Assembly: GCA_030608565.1 (NCBI GenBank)
Contig: JAUWDY010000002.1
Location: 1 to 64,000, forward strand
Source: Candidatus Bathyarchaeota archaeon
GTDB lineage: Archaea; Thermoproteota; Bathyarchaeia; Bathyarchaeales; Bathyarchaeaceae
DNA length: 64,000 bases
Direction: 5' to 3'
Shown: positions 36,132-46,064 of the stretch, in pieces
How the letters are laid out: each line of letters starts with the position of its first letter
Numbering within the stretch: the stretch's first letter is position 1
Translations under genes and position numbers: made by a program
The notes under the pieces: generated by a model
Told to the model about the DNA's origin: nothing
What the model saw: the letters and a program-made list of their open reading frames with translations, nothing else
Databases searched by the model: none

Positions 36132-36808
36132 GGCTCTATTGGTTTGATTTTCACCGGCTCTCCTTTGTTCACTTCAAGCGTTCTGCAGACTCTTTCGGGT
36201 ATTCGTATGATTCCTTTTCCCTGCAGATTTGGGTCGTCTATTTCCTTCACTTTGCATCGGGTTGTCTTTTCACCGAAGGTTTCGACTTCAACTTCGTTTA
36301 CGTTTTTTCCGTTGAAAAGTTTGGACCATTCTGTTAGAAGTGGAGGATCAACTTGTACTGTGTCGCCGGCGAAAAATCCGCTGAAAGTGTCAACGGTGAG
36401 TTGTTGTGGTTGTTGTGGTTGTGCGGATTTGAGGGGGGCAGGGATTATGCTCTCTAGCAGTTTCAGAATTGTTGGCACTATCACTTGTGTAACAGAGCGT
36501 AGGTTATTTGTATCTGCGTTCTTGGAGGTTGCGGTGACTAGGTACATGTCGTTGATACGTGAGATGTGTACCTTACCTTTGTCGCCGTCAACAGAAAAGT
36601 TGTGTAGGCCTCCAATTGTGCCTGCTTTCTCTGCTACGCTTTGAAAAGAATTTAAGGCTTTTCTAATTGTGATATCAGCGGTTTCTGTATCTCCTGCGAC
36701 TACTGTGCCGTCTTTTTTGAAGATGAAAGAGCTGTTGATGTCTGGGCATATGTTTCTGATTTCCGTTAGTGTGTTCTTTAGTGCCTCCGCGTACAAGTCT
36801 CTGTTCAC
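36128..36808 (-). CDS. Roadblock/LC7-like domain fused to a C-terminal AbrB/PRC-like beta domain
   Basis: SSFIFKKDGTVVAGDTE...VAEKAGTIGGLHNFSVDGDKGKVHISRINDMYLVTAT; C-term KGIIRIPERVCRTLEVNKGEPVKIKPI. Confidence 0.55.
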   Translation of the reverse strand: MNRDLYAEALKNTLTEIRNICPDINSSFIFKKDGTVVAGDTETADITIRKALNSFQSVAEKAGTIGGLHNFSVDGDKGKVHISRINDMYLVTATSKNADTNNLRSVTQVIVPTILKLLESIIPAPLKSAQPQQPQQLTVDTFSGFFAGDTVQVDPPLLTEWSKLFNGKNVNEVEVETFGEKTTRCKVKEIDDPNLQGKGIIRIPERVCRTLEVNKGEPVKIKPIEP

Positions 36809-36832
36809 TATCGTTCACTTCCTTGGCTGGCT

Positions 36833-37258
36833 CTAAGAAACCTTGAGTAGAATTCTTTCTGGCACTCCGTCTTTTTCTAGCACTAGATATTTGATTCCTT
36901 CTGTCTCTCCGATTTGGTCTAGCCATTTTAGGGCTTCGCGGGATTTTTGTAGAAACACGAGCTTGTCCTGTTGGCTTCTGACTACTTCTTCGATGGCTGT
37001 TAGTTCGTGGAATGGGTTGGCGTCTAAGACTACGTTGAGGTCGCCGACGGTGATCTCTCCAAGTGAGTCCTTCTCTGCGGTTTTTCCGGCTAGTTTGAGG
37101 ACTACTTCTCGTATCTTCTTCGACCTTTCGGCTAGTGTCCGTATTTCGTCTAGTTGACGCAGGTATTCGCCTAGTAGGCTTTTTGTGCTTGTTATTTGTT
37201 CGTCGATATTCTTTGAGATGTCGACCGCTGAATCGAATTCTTTTAGTTCAACTACCAT
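36833..37258 (-). CDS. Hypothetical coiled-coil protein of the pilin operon
   Basis: co-directional with 36128 and 37338; heptad-like N-terminus. Confidence 0.65.
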   Translation of the reverse strand: MVVELKEFDSAVDISKNIDEQITSTKSLLGEYLRQLDEIRTLAERSKKIREVVLKLAGKTAEKDSLGEITVGDLNVVLDANPFHELTAIEEVVRSQQDKLVFLQKSREALKWLDQIGETEGIKYLVLEKDGVPERILLKVS

Positions 37259-37337
37259 AGGTTTACCTCCTAAGATTATGAAAGAGAGGTTTGGTTTTCC
37301 CTACCCCCAATCTCAATGTGGACGATTTGTGCTACGT

Positions 37338-37811
37338 CTACGAAGGCGCCGAAACTGTGTATGGACCGAATGGATTGTTCTTCGCCGTAACCACTGTGAA
37401 AGCGTAGTTAGCTCCTCTCGTGTAGCTGTAGGAAATGGCCAGTGTAACTACCGCATTTGGTTCCAAAGTTATTGGAGTTGTTGTCCATACTCCTGTTACT
37501 CCAACGTTATTCACTTTTACCTTAGCTATCGTTAGTATTGAAGTCCCAGAATTTTTGATGTCCAGGTTACATAGAGTAATTGTCCCATTTACGGCCTCCG
37601 TCCAATCAATGCCTGTGAAGCTTATTTGTTCTGTTGCCATGAATGTGAAGCTTAGTGCTCCCATCCACGCGGCGACTGCTATTGAAACCGCAACTGTCAC
37701 TGCAATCAAGATGATCGCTGCAATCACTGGGCTTAACGCCTTTCTACTTCTCCACAATTTTTTCATTTTCATTTTTTCCCTCCTTTGAGGTTCACGAAAA
37801 GAATAATGCAT
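37338..37811 (-). CDS. Archaeal type IV pilin-like protein
   Basis: RKALSPVIAAIILIAVTVAVSIAVAAWMG class III signal/hydrophobic helix. Confidence 0.85.
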   Translation of the reverse strand: MHYSFREPQRREKMKMKKLWRSRKALSPVIAAIILIAVTVAVSIAVAAWMGALSFTFMATEQISFTGIDWTEAVNGTITLCNLDIKNSGTSILTIAKVKVNNVGVTGVWTTTPITLEPNAVVTLAISYSYTRGANYAFTVVTAKNNPFGPYTVSAPS

Positions 37812-37826
37812 GCATTAACATTTAAA

Positions 37827-37845
37827 TCTTACGACTTAAGACACC
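37827..37845. promoter_or_regulatory. TCTTACGACTTAAGACACC element upstream of the pilin operon
   Basis: matches 32255 TCTTACGATGTAAGACACA. Confidence 0.6.
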
Positions 37846-37902
37846 ATATTCTATAGAATCAAATAGAAAAACCATTATAGGCTTCCTAAACAAAAGCCTT
37901 GA

Positions 37903-38289
37903 CTAACGTGCAATCTCATCAAAAAACTCTAAAAGGAGCTTCGCCACCCTCTCACCGAACTCGGTAATCACATAATACTTCTTCAACGGATCAATAGGCA
38001 CGCTCTTAGCCAACCCCAAATCCTCAATCTCCATCATCCTAGACCGGAATGTACCATCACTAAGCGTCAGATTATGCTCTCGCATAAATCCCTTCGCATT
38101 CTTCCACCGGCCCTTCTCAAGATGCAAAAGCAAGATACAATCGATTGCGTGATCCTTCTCTAACATGACTTTGATTGCCGAAAGTCTTTTGTCGGTGAGT
38201 ATGTGCTCAACCTTTTCTTCTGTCAATTTATTGTCCATCCTTCTCTTCACTTTATGATCTTCATTTAAGGCTATTCTGCTTTTAAGCAT
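37903..38289 (-). CDS. Winged-helix protein
   Basis: AIDCILLLHLEKGRWKNAKGFMREHNLTLSDGTFRSRMMEIEDLGLAKSV. Confidence 0.72.
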   Translation of the reverse strand: MLKSRIALNEDHKVKRRMDNKLTEEKVEHILTDKRLSAIKVMLEKDHAIDCILLLHLEKGRWKNAKGFMREHNLTLSDGTFRSRMMEIEDLGLAKSVPIDPLKKYYVITEFGERVAKLLLEFFDEIAR

Positions 38290-38590
38290 TTAACCTATAT
38301 TACGATTCCTTAAATAATACTCATTACACAATGCTTGAGACTACTATACTTCCCCTTTTCTTCTGGGAGACTGGTAGGTTCTGCTAGGCACATCCCTCTG
38401 GTTGTAAGTGCCCTTTAATATGCCTGCATATTCCTCGTTGAGAATGCCCCTTCTTGTATCATCATAGAGTGAATTAGATGTGAATTTTACTTGTGATTAT
38501 GGTTGATGAGACAGCAGAGCTACAATATACTTTCGTAAGACGCAAGATTTAATACATTGCTCAGAAAATACTACGTGTAGGAGAAACACA

Positions 38591-40243
38591 TTGCAACGAA
38601 TCAAACAATCTCTAACGAAACTAAAGAAATCTTTGTCAAGATTGAGATTTCTAACGAAAGTAAAGAAGTCTTTGTCAAGATTGAGATTTTCTCCTAAATT
38701 TTGGAAAAGACGCAAAATAAAATACGTTCCCTCAGCTCCTCCAAAGGCCATTCCAAGAGGTCTCACAGTTGTTGAACGATATCCACTTCATGAACCATTT
38801 GTACACGCAGTTATCGTGCAAAACCCGTCAACAGGCGAATCCAAATATATTCTAGACGAACTTCAACTCGACGTCCTTGAACAAAGCGTATACAACCAAA
38901 TATTGGAGATTCTACTTGCCGAAATTCAATCGCCAAAAGAAGAAATCCGTGATCCCAGAGAATTCTTCGACATAGAAGCAAAAAAAATCGTCAACAAATA
39001 TCGCATCAGCCTAGGATGGCTACCCGAAGTTTCATGGTCAAAGATTCTCTACCACGCTGAACGCGACTTAGTTGGCTTTGCTAGAATCGACCCCTTAATG
39101 CGAGACCCAAACATCGAAGACATATCCTGCGATGGTGTTGGTAAGCCTGTCTACGTTTGGCACAGAAAATACGAGAACCTTGAAACAAACCTTGTTTTCA
39201 AAGAGGACGAGGAAGTCGACGACACCGTAGTCAAGCTTGTTCACATGACTGGAAAACACGTCAGCTCTGCCTTCCCAATAGTTGACGCCTCTCTCCCTGG
39301 CAAACACAGACTTGCAGTTTGTTACAGACGTGAGGTAACCCCATTCGGAACAGCCTTCACCATCAGAAAGTTTAGGGAAGACCCGTACTCAATAATCGAC
39401 TTGATCAATCTAGGAACATTTTCAGAAGAAATGGCCGCGTACTTCTGGTTGTGCTTGGAGAACAGAGCCTCTATAGTAGTGCTCGGCGGCACAGCTGCGG
39501 GAAAAACCACGGCGCTAAACAGTCTTGCTTGCTTGATTAAACCTGGCAGCAAAATTGTCACAATCGAAGAAACCGCTGAACTCAACCTACCACATGAAAA
39601 CTGGGTGTCACTTATTTCAAGAAGAAGCTACGGTCTTGGAACGAATCAAAGCGGTGAAGTGACGCTTTTTGACTTAGTTAAGACCGCGATGAGGCATCGT
39701 CCAGACGTTTTGATTGTAGGAGAGATTCGTGGCAAAGAAGCATACGTTTTGTTTCAAGCACTAGCAACCGGCCACGGCGGCATGTGTACCTTGCACGCAG
39801 AGAACATCGACTCAGCTGTCAAACGTCTAACTCAAAGGCCTCTGGACATAGCGCCAGCGTACATTCCCCTAATGAACATCGTTGCAACAGTTCAGAGAGT
39901 TCAACTACCAAAAGCTGGCGAATTAAAAGCCTACCGACGGATGATTTCCGTAGATGAAGTCGCTGACTATGAAGACTACAGAAAAACATTCAAATGGAGA
40001 CCAGGGAAAGACAACTACAAGTCCTCACTAAAAAATGGAGCTATGCTTCCAGCCATATCAGAACGCGCCGGTGCCAGTATAGAAGACTTAATCGAAGAGA
40101 TACAACGTCGCAAAAATGTGTTACATTGGATGCGAGAACGAAACAAGCGAAGCTACAAGGATGTCGCAGCAGTCATAACTGAGTATTATTCTAGACCCAA
40201 AGAATTCTACAAGAAAGAGGTGGAAGGCTCTGCCTTGGCTTGA
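38591..40243 (+). CDS. Type II/IV secretion ATPase (pilus/archaellum GspE-TadA family)
   Basis: VVLGGTAAGKTTALNSLA Walker A; MRHRPDVLIVGEIRGKEAYVLFQALATGHGGMCTLHAE. Confidence 0.95.
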   Translation: MQRIKQSLTKLKKSLSRLRFLTKVKKSLSRLRFSPKFWKRRKIKYVPSAPPKAIPRGLTVVERYPLHEPFVHAVIVQNPSTGESKYILDELQLDVLEQSVYNQILEILLAEIQSPKEEIRDPREFFDIEAKKIVNKYRISLGWLPEVSWSKILYHAERDLVGFARIDPLMRDPNIEDISCDGVGKPVYVWHRKYENLETNLVFKEDEEVDDTVVKLVHMTGKHVSSAFPIVDASLPGKHRLAVCYRREVTPFGTAFTIRKFREDPYSIIDLINLGTFSEEMAAYFWLCLENRASIVVLGGTAAGKTTALNSLACLIKPGSKIVTIEETAELNLPHENWVSLISRRSYGLGTNQSGEVTLFDLVKTAMRHRPDVLIVGEIRGKEAYVLFQALATGHGGMCTLHAENIDSAVKRLTQRPLDIAPAYIPLMNIVATVQRVQLPKAGELKAYRRMISVDEVADYEDYRKTFKWRPGKDNYKSSLKNGAMLPAISERAGASIEDLIEEIQRRKNVLHWMRERNKRSYKDVAAVITEYYSRPKEFYKKEVEGSALA

Positions 40244-40304
40244 CACCATTGAAGGATGGTCCTACCGACTCTTCGGAGGTTTCGCACCAAGATTTTTAGG
40301 CAAC

Positions 40305-41927
40305 ATGTTCGAATTCAAAGAATACTTAGAAAAGGCAAGGATTAGAATCTATCCTGAAACATATATTTCTCTAATGTTTTTTTCAGCTCTTCTAACATTA
40401 CCAGTCACTTTCATATCCATTGTGCTTGTATATCTTTACCAGTGGATTCCTCTGATCTTTTTAGTACCAATGCCCATGTATGTCATGATTGGATTCATTG
40501 TTATACCAATGTCGATGTCCAGCGACAGAGCTATCACTTTAGAAAGAGAGATGCCTTTTGCAGCGACCTACGTGACTATCATGGCATCGGGTGGAATACC
40601 TCCCTATATGAGTTTCAAAAGACTTTCAGAAGTCGATTTGATGCCTGCGATGCGCAAAGAGGCCGAAGACATAGTCAAGGATGTGGAAATCCTTGGGGTC
40701 GATCAGCTGACCGCTTTGAACAACGCTGCTAAGAAAAATCCTTTGGATATCTTCAGAGACTTTGTCTCAGGATACGCTTCAACTGTCATCATTGGCGGTG
40801 ATGTCCCACATTTTCTTGAAACGAAGGCACAAGACATCTTCAGAACAAGAGCTGCGAGGGTGAAAGCAGCTGCAGAACGTCTAGGAATGCTTCTAGAGAC
40901 GTTCATAATCATAATGGTGCTAATGTCCCTCTGCTTTTACATTTTATTCAGCGTTGAAGCAATATACAGCACAGGCCTCGCTTCTTATTCCACCATGCTG
41001 CTATACACGTACGTTTTCACTCCGATGCTTTCATTCGTTTTCATCTATCTCGCCCATAGCATGCAGCCTAAAACGCCGATCACAGATTGGCGACCCTACA
41101 AGGCCTTCGCTCTTTCATCGTTAACAGCTATCTTTGTTCTCCTCCTACTCACAGGCTTCTTTGGAATAATCCAAACACCGTTTGACGCTATCAAAAACAT
41201 TGTTGATTTACCAACTGCAGTTGCCATCTCGCTCTTTATTTCCGCGGCGCCGCCAGCCATAGTTCACAATAAACTCGCAAGGAAAAGATCTAGCACTGAA
41301 CGAGGGATGGCCACTTTCCTTCGAGACTTGACGGAAACTAGGAAAACTGGTTTATCTCCAGAAAAGTGTATTGAAAACCTCTCCAAGCGTGAATATGGTG
41401 CATTTAGCAAGGAACTGAGAAAGATATCCTCTCAGATTTCTTGGGGCATCCCGATTAAGCGGGTTTTCATGGATTTTCTTAAACGGACTAAGAGCTGGAT
41501 GACCCAGATCGTCGTGTTCCTTCTAGTAGAAGCGATTGATGTGGGCGGCGGAACTATCGCTATGATCGAATCACTTGCAAGATTCAATAACATGACTCAG
41601 GAAGTGGAGAGAGAAAAAAAGATGAGCGTTCGACCCTATATTATGGTGCCTTATTTCGCTGCCGTTATGCTGGTCTCGACAACCATCATGACCTTGGTCT
41701 TCACCACACAAACACTGGAGGTTGGGGGAACTATGAATATTGATATAGACTTTCTCACGACGCTCTTTGCGGTATCGGGGATCGTTCACTGCTATTTGAT
41801 CGGTTTGGTAGCTGGCAAAATCACCGAAGAATCCGTGTCCGCTGGTTTCATGCACGCTGCATTACTCGTTATAGTTGCTCTCGTAGCGTCAATGTTTGCT
41901 CCAACGTTGATGGCAGGTATGTTATAA
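40305..41927 (+). CDS. Type II secretion F/TadC/FlaJ-like membrane platform protein
   Basis: two T2SF-like halves: LEREMPFAATYVTIMASGGIPPYMSFKRLSE and FLRDLTETRKTGLSPEKCIENLS; TM blocks; follows ATPase. Confidence 0.9.
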   Translation: MFEFKEYLEKARIRIYPETYISLMFFSALLTLPVTFISIVLVYLYQWIPLIFLVPMPMYVMIGFIVIPMSMSSDRAITLEREMPFAATYVTIMASGGIPPYMSFKRLSEVDLMPAMRKEAEDIVKDVEILGVDQLTALNNAAKKNPLDIFRDFVSGYASTVIIGGDVPHFLETKAQDIFRTRAARVKAAAERLGMLLETFIIIMVLMSLCFYILFSVEAIYSTGLASYSTMLLYTYVFTPMLSFVFIYLAHSMQPKTPITDWRPYKAFALSSLTAIFVLLLLTGFFGIIQTPFDAIKNIVDLPTAVAISLFISAAPPAIVHNKLARKRSSTERGMATFLRDLTETRKTGLSPEKCIENLSKREYGAFSKELRKISSQISWGIPIKRVFMDFLKRTKSWMTQIVVFLLVEAIDVGGGTIAMIESLARFNNMTQEVEREKKMSVRPYIMVPYFAAVMLVSTTIMTLVFTTQTLEVGGTMNIDIDFLTTLFAVSGIVHCYLIGLVAGKITEESVSAGFMHAALLVIVALVASMFAPTLMAGML

Positions 41928-42232
41928 AAAAGTTGAAAATTCCATTTTTATTGTCGGTACCATCGCTATCATGTGTGTGCAAGTAGAATATCCATGTGTT
42001 AATTAAGGAGGCGTGGATGCCTCTCAACATATCAAATTTTGAAATATTGTGTAATTTGACTTGATGAATATATTATGTTGCCATGTAGTAGTGAGTATTG
42101 AGACAGAATACTTAATATATGGGTTCTATATGTATTGTGTATATAGAAAGAACACATGAACAGTTTCCCATTCACAAAGGATGAGAAATTATGAAGTTAT
42201 TGGTTATAGGAACGTGTGTGGAGAGCATATAG

Positions 42233-42730
42233 ATGCTAGTTAGAAGAATCCTTAGGATCATTTTCGATAAGAGGGCAGTGAGCAACGTTATCTCCGCCAC
42301 AATATTGACTGGCGTAGTGATTGCGTTAAGCCTATCAATGTTTGCTTGGGCGCAGGGTAGAACTTCGGTTTATAATAGCGAATACAAGGAAACTGTAGAC
42401 GCGGAAACAGCTAAGTTAAAGGAAAAGCTAGTGTTTGAGTATGTCTACTACTATGAGGACAATTTGTCAATTTACTTGTTGAATTGTGGGACCATAGATG
42501 ACATCCAGATAAAGACGGTCTATATATATGACAGCAATGGTGCTCTCTGCTGCGAACCCTTTTCAGAACCACCTTTGTATTTGTTTCAGAGCATGGATGA
42601 AATTTCGGATTTAGACAGAGGAGAGGAAGGGCGTCTTGTCCTTTCAACCAACCTCGATGAGGGCGTTTACTATTGCGTTAAAGTTGTAACTGTAAGGGGG
42701 GCGACTTTTGACTCGAACTTCGTGGTTTAG
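42233..42730 (+). CDS. Pilin-like protein (class III signal)
   Basis: DKRAVSNVISATILTGVVIALSLSMFAWAQ. Confidence 0.78.
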   Translation: MLVRRILRIIFDKRAVSNVISATILTGVVIALSLSMFAWAQGRTSVYNSEYKETVDAETAKLKEKLVFEYVYYYEDNLSIYLLNCGTIDDIQIKTVYIYDSNGALCCEPFSEPPLYLFQSMDEISDLDRGEEGRLVLSTNLDEGVYYCVKVVTVRGATFDSNFVV

Positions 42731-43718
42731 GAAAATTTGGAAAGGACGTTCCAAAGGCGTATCCACGGTCATTGGAACCGTGTTTCTGATCCTGATAATT
42801 TTCATGGTTTCCACAAATGTTCTTCTTTGGACCTTTTCACAGAATGCTCTGTATACTCAAGCGGAGAAAGACCTCAATCAGGATGAGGCTGACCGTCGCA
42901 ATGAGAAGATCGAAGCCACAGATGGAGACTATTCCGTTTCAGGAAACAAAGTCACAGTAGAGGTCACACTTACGAATACTGGCGCCGTGGCTGCTCAAAT
43001 AATAAACCTATGGGTTTTTGACACTTCAATCCAAACATACAATCATATACAATTGAATTTGAGCCTAAGCCCTGGAAGTGTTACAGACCTTACTGGCGGC
43101 GCTGCAATAGTAGTGACGGTAGACGGGGCAAATCCAGGGGATGACTTCATTTCTTGGTTTGTAACAGCAAGGGGGAACACGATAGCACTTGAGAAAGAAG
43201 TATTAGAAGATGTGATAGTAGCGCAAGTAGCTCAAGGAATCGGCTATTTGGCGATGGACTTCGACACATTCAGATATTTCAAGTACGCATCTGATTATGT
43301 GTTGGAAGATTATCCGGGTGGTAGTGGCAGTTACATTGTGCCCAGGACACAACCTGTAGTTTTCAGAATCAGATTGACCAACTATGATCCATCTGGTGGT
43401 AATAGATCTCTTACTCTCAATAGCCATTCATTGCTTTGGATGTACTACCCAGCAGTGGGCAAACAAGTGTATTGGTATATTGTGAATGTTAGCGCGAACG
43501 GAACTATTTCACCGACCTACTCTGATATAATCATTGGATTTAGGGAAACAACTTACGTCTATTTTGCGTCAGCAAGTGACGGCACGTTCACCGGTACCCC
43601 TGACCAAAAGAAACCAGGAACTGGAGGACCAGCAGCCATTAACCTCTTACTGCTAGGAAAAATTGGGCCTAGTAACTATGGACAGAATATACCCTTTGTT
43701 TCAGTGTATTGTACTTGA
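42708..43718 (+). CDS. Pilin-like protein (class III signal)
   Basis: RSKGVSTVIGTVFLILIIFMVSTNVLLWTFSQ; overlaps the preceding CDS. Confidence 0.78.
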   Translation: MTRTSWFRKIWKGRSKGVSTVIGTVFLILIIFMVSTNVLLWTFSQNALYTQAEKDLNQDEADRRNEKIEATDGDYSVSGNKVTVEVTLTNTGAVAAQIINLWVFDTSIQTYNHIQLNLSLSPGSVTDLTGGAAIVVTVDGANPGDDFISWFVTARGNTIALEKEVLEDVIVAQVAQGIGYLAMDFDTFRYFKYASDYVLEDYPGGSGSYIVPRTQPVVFRIRLTNYDPSGGNRSLTLNSHSLLWMYYPAVGKQVYWYIVNVSANGTISPTYSDIIIGFRETTYVYFASASDGTFTGTPDQKKPGTGGPAAINLLLLGKIGPSNYGQNIPFVSVYCT

Positions 43719-43838
43719 TCGGAACGTGGACAGCAACGACCTTTCAGGATAGAGCTAAATCCAATCACGTGAAATAAAAGATTCAATGTTTCTAGTCGTT
43801 GCAACCTATAGTTATGCGAATGCTATTGGAAGATTAGA

Positions 43839-45239
43839 TTAGCTTCCTGAATACACCGCAATGTTTCCCCGCTCAGTAACAACCTTAACCATATATTGTC
43901 CACTAGGTAGGGTGATGTCCATTCGAGAATAAGACAAAGTGTCTCCGGAATTTACGAAAACACTCATGCCATAGTGTTCATGGACTGTCGAATTGATAAC
44001 CCATAGAGAAACCAAATGGCAAGTCAAGGAGCCCTCGTTCTCAAAGGTGAAAAGCGTCCCGCTAATATTCACTACTTTAAATTCAACCCAGTCAGCTTTA
44101 AAATCAAACTGCGTATCTGTCGCCTTAACTCCCTTAACTTTCATCTTCCAGTAGCCAGTAGCGTTTCTAAAATGAGTCGGGTTGACAGTTATCGTCTGGC
44201 TCTTGGTTTCATTGGTGTTTGGTGCACTGTCCGAAGTATAAGCCATATAGCCGTTTCCACTCGCTGGATAATCATCAAGCGTGTAATTATAAAGTTGAAG
44301 CGTAACATTCACCGAACCAGCTGTCCATGCGCTGTTAACTGTCCAGTTTAATTGACTCCAGTCTCCTGTATTACTTGAACTAGTAAACTCAACTTCTGTT
44401 GATTCTTCGTACGTGATATAATCCATTGTAAGTGCTACATCGTCATAATAGATCTTTGTTTCAGCTGTGTCGCTGTTGCCAAGATCTGTGTCATCAAACA
44501 GTCGAATAGAGTATATTCCAGTTTGGTCGAAAATTGCTGGGTCCACATTTATGTTAAATATACCACTCCATTCAGTTGTGCTGGTAACCGTCTGATTCCA
44601 CAGGTCAAAAATAGTTGCATTAGGATGAACTATTTGAACTTTGATCACACACGAATCAACGGTGTCAAAAACACCGCATTTCCACTGGAAGGCCAATGTT
44701 ACAGAGTTTGGGTTAGCCTGACTTGTTGAAAAGCTTTGATTCCAGAATCCGCTTGCAACTTCGTTTCTGGTTGTAACATTAATGTAAACACTTCCTCCGC
44801 TTTGACCAGTGTTCGCCCATCCACCAACGATGTCGTTGCCTAAAACTAGGACAAAATTCCATCCTGAAGCATCGCTTGTAAAGTTGCCATTAGTTATTTG
44901 ACTGGTAGATTGAGATGTTCCCGTCCAATATGATCGAAAAACCATGTAGACTCCATTATCGCTGGCTAGATCTGAAACCGTTCCATTTACAAGCGTTGTT
45001 GATCCACCGCGAGTATATCCAGAGGGATTGTAGGACCAAACCTCTGTGACACGCGTAACGTCGACGATGGCAACATCCTCCCGCATCTTCTCCCAGTCCA
45101 ACTGGTTCATCTCATAACTCCATAGAATAACGTTTGATGTTATAATAACGATGATCACGAGGCCGAGAACAACAACGATAATGTTGCTGACACCACGCTG
45201 ATCTCGTCTAATAGTCGACAACACGCACCCAGCCATCAA
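43839..45239 (-). CDS. Large pilin-like protein with beta-sandwich/carbohydrate-binding-like ectodomain
   Basis: RDQRGVSNIIVVVLGLVIIVIITSNVILWSYEMNQ; NGNFTSDASGWNFVLVLG...GIYSIRLFDDTDLGNSDTAETKIYYDDVAL. Confidence 0.72.
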   Translation of the reverse strand: MMAGCVLSTIRRDQRGVSNIIVVVLGLVIIVIITSNVILWSYEMNQLDWEKMREDVAIVDVTRVTEVWSYNPSGYTRGGSTTLVNGTVSDLASDNGVYMVFRSYWTGTSQSTSQITNGNFTSDASGWNFVLVLGNDIVGGWANTGQSGGSVYINVTTRNEVASGFWNQSFSTSQANPNSVTLAFQWKCGVFDTVDSCVIKVQIVHPNATIFDLWNQTVTSTTEWSGIFNINVDPAIFDQTGIYSIRLFDDTDLGNSDTAETKIYYDDVALTMDYITYEESTEVEFTSSSNTGDWSQLNWTVNSAWTAGSVNVTLQLYNYTLDDYPASGNGYMAYTSDSAPNTNETKSQTITVNPTHFRNATGYWKMKVKGVKATDTQFDFKADWVEFKVVNISGTLFTFENEGSLTCHLVSLWVINSTVHEHYGMSVFVNSGDTLSYSRMDITLPSGQYMVKVVTERGNIAVYSGS

Positions 45240-45395
45240 TCATTATTTCATCCTTTAGTTCATCTTTCCTTTTGGAAAAGCATTATGAAGCAGAAAACCA
45301 CATTCACAATTCACAGATTGTTATGTCAAATTAGGTTATGGACACAGATTCTGCAAAAAATCTTATTTTAATAATACTAAAACAACGTTCGCTCT

Positions 45396-46052
45396 TCATG
45401 TTGGCACAAATCTTTGAAGAGGATTTTCCTTCAGAACCCTCTGAAGCTGAGAGTAGCTCAGGCCTCTCACAACGTCTCCGTATATTTCACATTTCCCCAA
45501 AAAACTCATTTTTTCAGGGCTTTGAACAACAACTTCCACCTCGTTACCAGAAGAAAGAACAAGATAAATGTGAAATGATGATTCCTTTTTACCTCGTTTC
45601 GTCACCGAACACCACTCCGTCCTCATAACTCTGAAAGAACCGTTTACAAGGCTGTCAAGAACGGCGTTATGATCCGAAGAAAACGTGATTACATCTATGT
45701 CACTGTTTCGGTGGGCGGTTCCTCGCCAAACGCTTCCAACAAGCCTAGGATGGAAAGCCTTCAAGACATCCATTATTTGGAAAGCTTCTTTTCGCATCTG
45801 AAGCAGCCGCTCACGTCTTGATGACCCCTCCTGTTCTTCAGCGATATTGTCAAGTTCCTCCGCCACTTCTGCATTGCTTGGAAGAATCCGCATCCCCAAC
45901 GTTTGTGCCGCTCTAATCTTCGCTTGCTTGTACTCTTTCTCCTGCGACGTATAAAGCAGAAGGGCTGCCTCTCGAGCAACTCGCCTTCTCAAACCAGCTG
46001 AACGACTGTTTCCCAAGAGTTCTCTCCTGTAGAGCATTATAGTTTCAAGCAA
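45396..46052 (-). CDS. Nucleotidyltransferase-domain protein
   Basis: RLVGSVWRGTAHRNSDIDVITFSSDH. Confidence 0.78.
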   Translation of the reverse strand: MLETIMLYRRELLGNSRSAGLRRRVAREAALLLYTSQEKEYKQAKIRAAQTLGMRILPSNAEVAEELDNIAEEQEGSSRRERLLQMRKEAFQIMDVLKAFHPRLVGSVWRGTAHRNSDIDVITFSSDHNAVLDSLVNGSFRVMRTEWCSVTKRGKKESSFHIYLVLSSGNEVEVVVQSPEKMSFLGKCEIYGDVVRGLSYSQLQRVLKENPLQRFVPT

Positions 46053-46064
46053 AAGCTGAATGTT

